In this document: positions 32,092 through 35,398 of the stretch, piece by piece
Position numbering within the stretch: the first letter of the stretch is position 1
Layout: every line of letters begins with the position of its first letter
Source of the DNA: Candidatus Nanopelagicales bacterium
GTDB taxonomy: Bacteria > Actinomycetota > Actinomycetes > S36-B12 > UBA10799
Reading direction: 5' to 3'
Length of the DNA: 35,398 bases
Assembly (NCBI GenBank): GCA_018003655.1
Contig: JAGNDY010000001.1
Location: forward strand, 1-35,398
Notes under the pieces: generated by a model
Told to the model about the DNA's origin: nothing
Databases searched by the model: none
What the model saw: only the letters and a program-made list of their open reading frames with translations
Translations under genes and position numbers: made by a program

Positions 32092-33363
32092 TCATCCGTC
32101 AGCGGATGTGGAAGGGTCTACGGTTCCTGGTGTAGGCAGCGAATCCACCGCCAGCGCCGGCCACACAGTCGGTGTCTCGGGTAGTCGAGTTCCTGACCAA
32201 GGCGCACGCACGGCATAGATCGACTGAGCCAATGAGATAGCCGATCCGGCGTAGACGCGGCGCATCTCGCTGAACTGTTGCCATGCGACGTCCAAGTCGT
32301 CAACCAGTTCGATTCCGGCGCGGCGCATGATGTCGCAGCCGTGGTCCCATTCGGACCGGGTGAGTCCGACGCCGATGGCGGCCTCATCTTTCGCTGAGCG
32401 CCAGCCCGATCGCTGGCTGTCGCGCGTTATCGCGTCAACGACGGCCCTCTCCTTGGCAGTCGCGTTGGGCCAGACATCCTGGGTCGGCCGAACATCGCGA
32501 GCAATGGTTTCTGTGCGCCGGAGGACGCCGGTCTGCAACTCGTGATGGCGAAGCACCGCGAGGGTCTGCGACCCCTCGGCGAGCCATCGAATAGCCCCTG
32601 ACGTGACCGAAACGCCACGGACCGTCGAGATTCCGAGCGCTGCCGCGTCCAGAATGGCCAGGCAGGAAATCACCCAGTTCCGGCGACTGCTGCCGGATCG
32701 ATATTGGTTCAGGATTGGGTTGGCTGACTGAGTCATCCGAACGTCGCTAGCCCAATCGATCCAATCGTCAAACCGGAACTCCTGTGGTTCGCCATCGGAC
32801 AGCAGCGCCCAGCGACACATGATCTCCGGTCCCCAAGCAGGCTCGCCGGCGATAAGTGACAGCTTGTTGATGGCGCTCTCGCGCTGGGTATAGGCGTTCC
32901 CCAAGGTCAGCAGGTAACCGACCAGGATGGCAATGACGACCAAACCTGTGAATGCGGCGATGATCGTCAACACGACCTGCGCGAAGTTGACCGGCTCGAC
33001 GATGCCGAGGGTCAACAGGGTGGCGCCAGCTTGGTAGAGCGAATCGTCGGTGCCGAGGCCGCTGACCGCAAAGAGCATCATGGCGAGCGCAAGAAGCAAA
33101 GCGATGATGAAGACCAGCAACTGAATGAGGATGGACGCGGGCCCGCTGGCAGCCAACACCACGTCGCGACGCCGGAAGCTGGTCCGACGAATCGCAATGG
33201 CTCGAAAGAGACGGCTGCTGAGCTCGTACGAGATTGACAGCACCCGGGCGTGGGTTGGCCGTGGCACCAACATGCTCGCGATGACGGCCCAGATCGTGGA
33301 ACTGAACAGGGCCAACCCGACGAGGAACAACAGGATGTGGAGGATCAGCTCGTACACGGGCAT
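32092..33363 (-). CDS. Membrane protein with pore-loop-like segment, function unknown
   Basis: This 423-residue protein has an N-terminal membrane helix (about 5-31), a basic linker with RTSFRRRD, then helices about 76-101 and 128-153. Between them lies a short segment DSLYQAGATLLTLGIVEP (107-124). The helix-loop-helix arrangement recalls two-TM ion channels, with TLGIVEP in the place of the TVGYGD filter, but the filter is not conserved. The C-terminal half (about 160-423) is soluble and mostly helical (RWALLSDGEPQEFRFDDW, LVDDLDVAWQQFSEMRRVYA). GGAGGT lies about 10 nt before the ATG at 33363. I do not recognise a named family; the channel idea is inference. Confidence 0.65.
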   Translation of the reverse strand: MPVYELILHILLFLVGLALFSSTIWAVIASMLVPRPTHARVLSISYELSSRLFRAIAIRRTSFRRRDVVLAASGPASILIQLLVFIIALLLALAMMLFAVSGLGTDDSLYQAGATLLTLGIVEPVNFAQVVLTIIAAFTGLVVIAILVGYLLTLGNAYTQRESAINKLSLIAGEPAWGPEIMCRWALLSDGEPQEFRFDDWIDWASDVRMTQSANPILNQYRSGSSRRNWVISCLAILDAAALGISTVRGVSVTSGAIRWLAEGSQTLAVLRHHELQTGVLRRTETIARDVRPTQDVWPNATAKERAVVDAITRDSQRSGWRSAKDEAAIGVGLTRSEWDHGCDIMRRAGIELVDDLDVAWQQFSEMRRVYAGSAISLAQSIYAVRAPWSGTRLPETPTVWPALAVDSLPTPGTVDPSTSADG

Positions 33364-33456
33364 ACGGCCTGGACCTCCGATTCACCCCGACAGGGACAAC
33401 GCCGGGAGCCTAGCGATTTCGCTGCCGGATCGCCTGCGGGGTGGGCGGATGGCAAA

Positions 33457-33486
33457 GGCCCCGTGACCGTCTAGCGGTCCGGGGCC
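33457..33486 (-). terminator. Strong hairpin terminator downstream of the CsbD-like gene
   Basis: GGCCCCG (33457-33463) and GACCG (33465-33469) pair with CGGTC (33475-33479) and CGGGGCC (33480-33486), with one bulged T and loop TCTAG. On the minus strand it lies 19 bp after the stop and is followed by TTT. It may also act on the opposite strand. Confidence 0.7.
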
Positions 33487-33505
33487 TGAGCGGGTTCCTC
33501 AGTCG

Positions 33506-33700
33506 TCAGAGTTTGACGGCCTTGCGAACGGAACTGACAGCGTTCTTCGCCTGATCGCGCGCCTTGTGCAGGTTCGCGGTTATCTCGTCATTCTGGCCGC
33601 GGAACTCAAGGTCGCGGTTGCCGAAAGCAACTCCGACGACCTGCTTCGCCCGGCCGGTGATTCCTAGTGCGGTGTTCTTGGTCGCATCGACGATGCCCAT
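33506..33700 (-). CDS. CsbD-like stress-response protein
   Basis: This 64-residue protein is highly charged and helical, with the CsbD-family pattern (TKNTALGITGRAKQVVGVAF and FRGQNDEITANLHKARDQ). CsbD-type proteins are small, abundant, induced in general stress and of unknown biochemical role. ATG at 33700 has AAGGG about 8 nt upstream. The gene stands alone, with a strong terminator after it and an AT-rich upstream region (33775-33835) that probably carries its promoter. Confidence 0.85.
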   Translation of the reverse strand: MGIVDATKNTALGITGRAKQVVGVAFGNRDLEFRGQNDEITANLHKARDQAKNAVSSVRKAVKL

Positions 33701-33868
33701 GATGGTGCCCTTCTCTCGCGGTTGAGGGCCCTCGTGAGCGCCTCACTGACTGCCTACTCCTAGTGTGCTCGTCCCACTAACTTACTAAACCGTAGGTTTG
33801 TCGAAATCGCAGTGGCCTTGGTCACGAATCAGGTGGAAAATCTTGCATGGAACGGCCGCCGGTCACCG
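33701..33868. other. Intergenic region with AT-rich stretch and small dyad
   Basis: No gene was seen. The interval holds the upstream region of the CsbD-like gene. AAACC-GTA-GGTTT (33787-33799) is a short perfect dyad inside the AT-rich part. A stress-sigma-type GGTTT element is present on the minus strand, but its spacing to a GGG-containing -10 is too short for a normal SigB/SigF promoter. Confidence 0.4.
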
Positions 33869-35239
33869 TCAGTCGGTGATGCCGAGGAGCACCGGGACGT
33901 CGTCGCTGCCGGTATCGCGGGCGTGCCTTAGTGAGGTTTTCAAGTCATGGCGCGCCCGCAAGTAGAACCATGGACCGCGGGCGAATCCCAGAAACTCCGT
34001 GCGGGACAGTTCTTTGGGGTAGTCGTCGGGCACGTGCGTATCGGCTTTGGCCGTGTGTTCCTGGCCGGCGGATCGACGGGCCTTGAAGTACAGGCGGGCA
34101 CCGTCGGGAGCAACCTTGAGGATGCGCATCGCTGCTCCCTTGGTGTGGATAACCTGCTTGACCAAGAAGGCCGACAACCCGACGCCATATCCACGCATCT
34201 GTCTTACGAGTGCGTCGTAGGTCTCCCGGTGGAAGTGCCGGACGATCACCCGCGGTTCGTAGACCAGCACTCCGCCGGCGAGGATGGTCCGGCAGAAGAC
34301 ATCCAAGTCCTCCCCGGTGGTCAGTGCGGGGTCGAATCCGCCAATGTCCAATAGGCACTGGCGTCTGATCGCCATACAGTTTCCCGAGCCGAAGTGCCCT
34401 GCGGAGAAGGGGAAGAGTGGGCCTGCCTCGCCTTTGGGGCCAAGCGCGTAGATCGGGTCGCCAGTGGGTGCCAGCGACCAGACAAATCGTTGGTATCCCT
34501 TGTTGAACCCGCACGCCTGCTCGAACCATTGTTCGGCGCGAGTGGCCAGCGAACCGGCCATGACCAGGCCGTTGACTGCCGCGACTCCCGGCGACTCGGT
34601 GAAGACCGCGATGATGCTGCGAACCCAGGTCCGATCGACCAAGGCGTCGTCGTCGGTGAACAACAGGAGGTCGGTGGCGGCTGCCAGAGCCGCGGCGTTG
34701 CGGGCGTTTGAGACACCCTTGATGGGTTGGGCCAGGTAGCGAACACGTGGGTCGCCGATCGCCTCCACGACAGCCTTGGCGGCGCCGCTGGTTGGGTCGT
34801 TATCGACGACCAGCACGCTGTAGGCACCCTCGTAATCCTGATCGAGCAGTGCTCGGATGCAAGCTGGCAGCAGCGGGTGGGTGCCAAGGGTCGCGACTGC
34901 TGCGGTCGCGGTTGGCAACGGTGGTACGGGCCTCAGCGACCTCGCACACTGCACCTCCGTTGCAAGCGCTTGGGCAAGGGGAAGGGCCGCAAGACCATCG
35001 AGAGTCAGATGGCTGGTAAGAGCATCGGCGAAGGTCGCCGCAGCGATCGAGGTAACCGCGTGAGTGCCCCGGGCGGCGGTGTCCGCATCGATGACGAGGT
35101 CTCCGAGTGGATCACCGTGGATCCGGACAAGCAGTGACAGTGCACTGCCGTCGGCATCGGGCAGATCCGGCGCGCTGAGTTCGTAATCGGCGCAGAACAG
35201 GGGCTCACCGTCAGCCACCCCTGTTGTTGCGCCGTCCAT
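33869..35239 (-). CDS. Family 2 glycosyltransferase with N-terminal extension
   Basis: This 456-residue protein has an N-terminal region of about 110 residues without a recognised fold, then a GT2 domain. In it are SVLVVDNDPTSG (141-152), KGVSNARNAAALAAA and FTDDDALVDRTWVR with the DxD-type Asp196-198. AGHFGSGNCMAIRR and TGEDLDVFCR (the ED motif) follow. These point to an inverting nucleotide-sugar glycosyltransferase in cell-envelope or exopolysaccharide synthesis. The C-terminal part (about 345-456) is helical with basic stretches. A strong GGAGGAG Shine-Dalgarno lies 3 nt before ATG 35239. The acceptor and sugar donor cannot be read from the sequence. Confidence 0.9.
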   Translation of the reverse strand: MDGATTGVADGEPLFCADYELSAPDLPDADGSALSLLVRIHGDPLGDLVIDADTAARGTHAVTSIAAATFADALTSHLTLDGLAALPLAQALATEVQCARSLRPVPPLPTATAAVATLGTHPLLPACIRALLDQDYEGAYSVLVVDNDPTSGAAKAVVEAIGDPRVRYLAQPIKGVSNARNAAALAAATDLLLFTDDDALVDRTWVRSIIAVFTESPGVAAVNGLVMAGSLATRAEQWFEQACGFNKGYQRFVWSLAPTGDPIYALGPKGEAGPLFPFSAGHFGSGNCMAIRRQCLLDIGGFDPALTTGEDLDVFCRTILAGGVLVYEPRVIVRHFHRETYDALVRQMRGYGVGLSAFLVKQVIHTKGAAMRILKVAPDGARLYFKARRSAGQEHTAKADTHVPDDYPKELSRTEFLGFARGPWFYLRARHDLKTSLRHARDTGSDDVPVLLGITD

Positions 35240-35290
35240 GCGCTCCTCCGACTCCCGTGTTGAGTGGTTGGGTTAGATTGGTCAGCCACC

Positions 35291-35398
35291 ATGATCGACT
35301 GGCCTGCTGGAATCCTTCCACGTCGATGGACACGAGGCGCGGTCGTGGCCGACCGACCGGGGGAGTTGCCCTCGTTGCGACGTCGACGCCTGGGATCA
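35291..35398 (+). CDS. Start of a plus-strand gene (partial, unknown)
   Basis: An open frame from ATG 35291 runs through the window end (36 codons, MIDWPAGILPRRWTRG and so on, then Arg-rich). A TTAGAT hexamer lies 12 nt before the start, which could be a -10 element. It is divergent from the glycosyltransferase gene (51 bp). The piece is too short to assign. Confidence 0.4.
   Translation, partial: MIDWPAGILPRRWTRGAVVADRPGELPSLRRRRLGS

Overview
The window is a chromosomal segment of a moderately GC-rich actinobacterium (Actinomycetota; I estimate about 60% G+C by eye, order not determined). The main evidence is gene order. The series hrcA-dnaJ-rsmE-HIT-phoH-ybeY-CNNM/CorC-deaminase-like-era, then recO-uppS, zur, glyS, dusB, dgt and dnaG is the arrangement I know from Mycobacterium and Streptomyces relatives. 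GTG starts are frequent, and several genes have a TANNNT-like hexamer 6-8 nt before the first codon, which suggests leaderless mRNAs.

Layout. Positions 1-1977 (minus) hold the start of a Pro-rich protein, a DUF4870-like membrane protein and a PrsW-type intramembrane protease. Positions 2039-9611 (plus) are the hrcA-to-era block of stress response, ribosome maturation and RNA processing genes, with several 4-base stop/start overlaps. Positions 9625-15114 (minus) carry a trehalose operon, otsA followed by an otsB-GH15 fusion and an AI-2E family membrane protein, lying between era and recO. Positions 15173-17641 (plus) hold recO, uppS and a cation-diffusion-facilitator metal exporter, which faces a convergent Zur/Fur regulator. 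A small membrane protein, an ABM-fold protein, glyS, dusB, a YdcF-like protein and dgt follow. A class V aminotransferase-fold enzyme lies divergently between dgt and dnaG.

From 26996 onward the content is more accessory. There is a conserved-looking protein of unknown function, tRNA-Asn, a 22-bp inverted repeat, a MoxR-type AAA+ ATPase with a CoxE-like VWA partner, and a CAT-anticodon tRNA. Beyond these are a lipoprotein, a secreted coiled-coil RipA/CwlO-like putative peptidoglycan hydrolase, a membrane protein with a pore-loop-like segment, a CsbD-like stress protein with a clear terminator, a family 2 glycosyltransferase and the start of one more plus-strand gene.

How the genes fit together. 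The first half couples protein quality control (HrcA, DnaJ) with ribosome maturation (RsmE, YbeY, PhoH, Era). The trehalose operon encodes synthesis (OtsA, OtsB) and apparently hydrolysis (GH15) of the same sugar. The CDF/Zur pair suggests zinc homeostasis. No CRISPR array, prophage or insertion sequence was seen. The strongest unexplained signals are the OtsB-GH15 fusion, the 22-bp inverted repeat beside tRNA-Asn and the MoxR promoter, two mutually exclusive hairpins at the rsmE start codon, and the recurring leaderless-promoter pattern.
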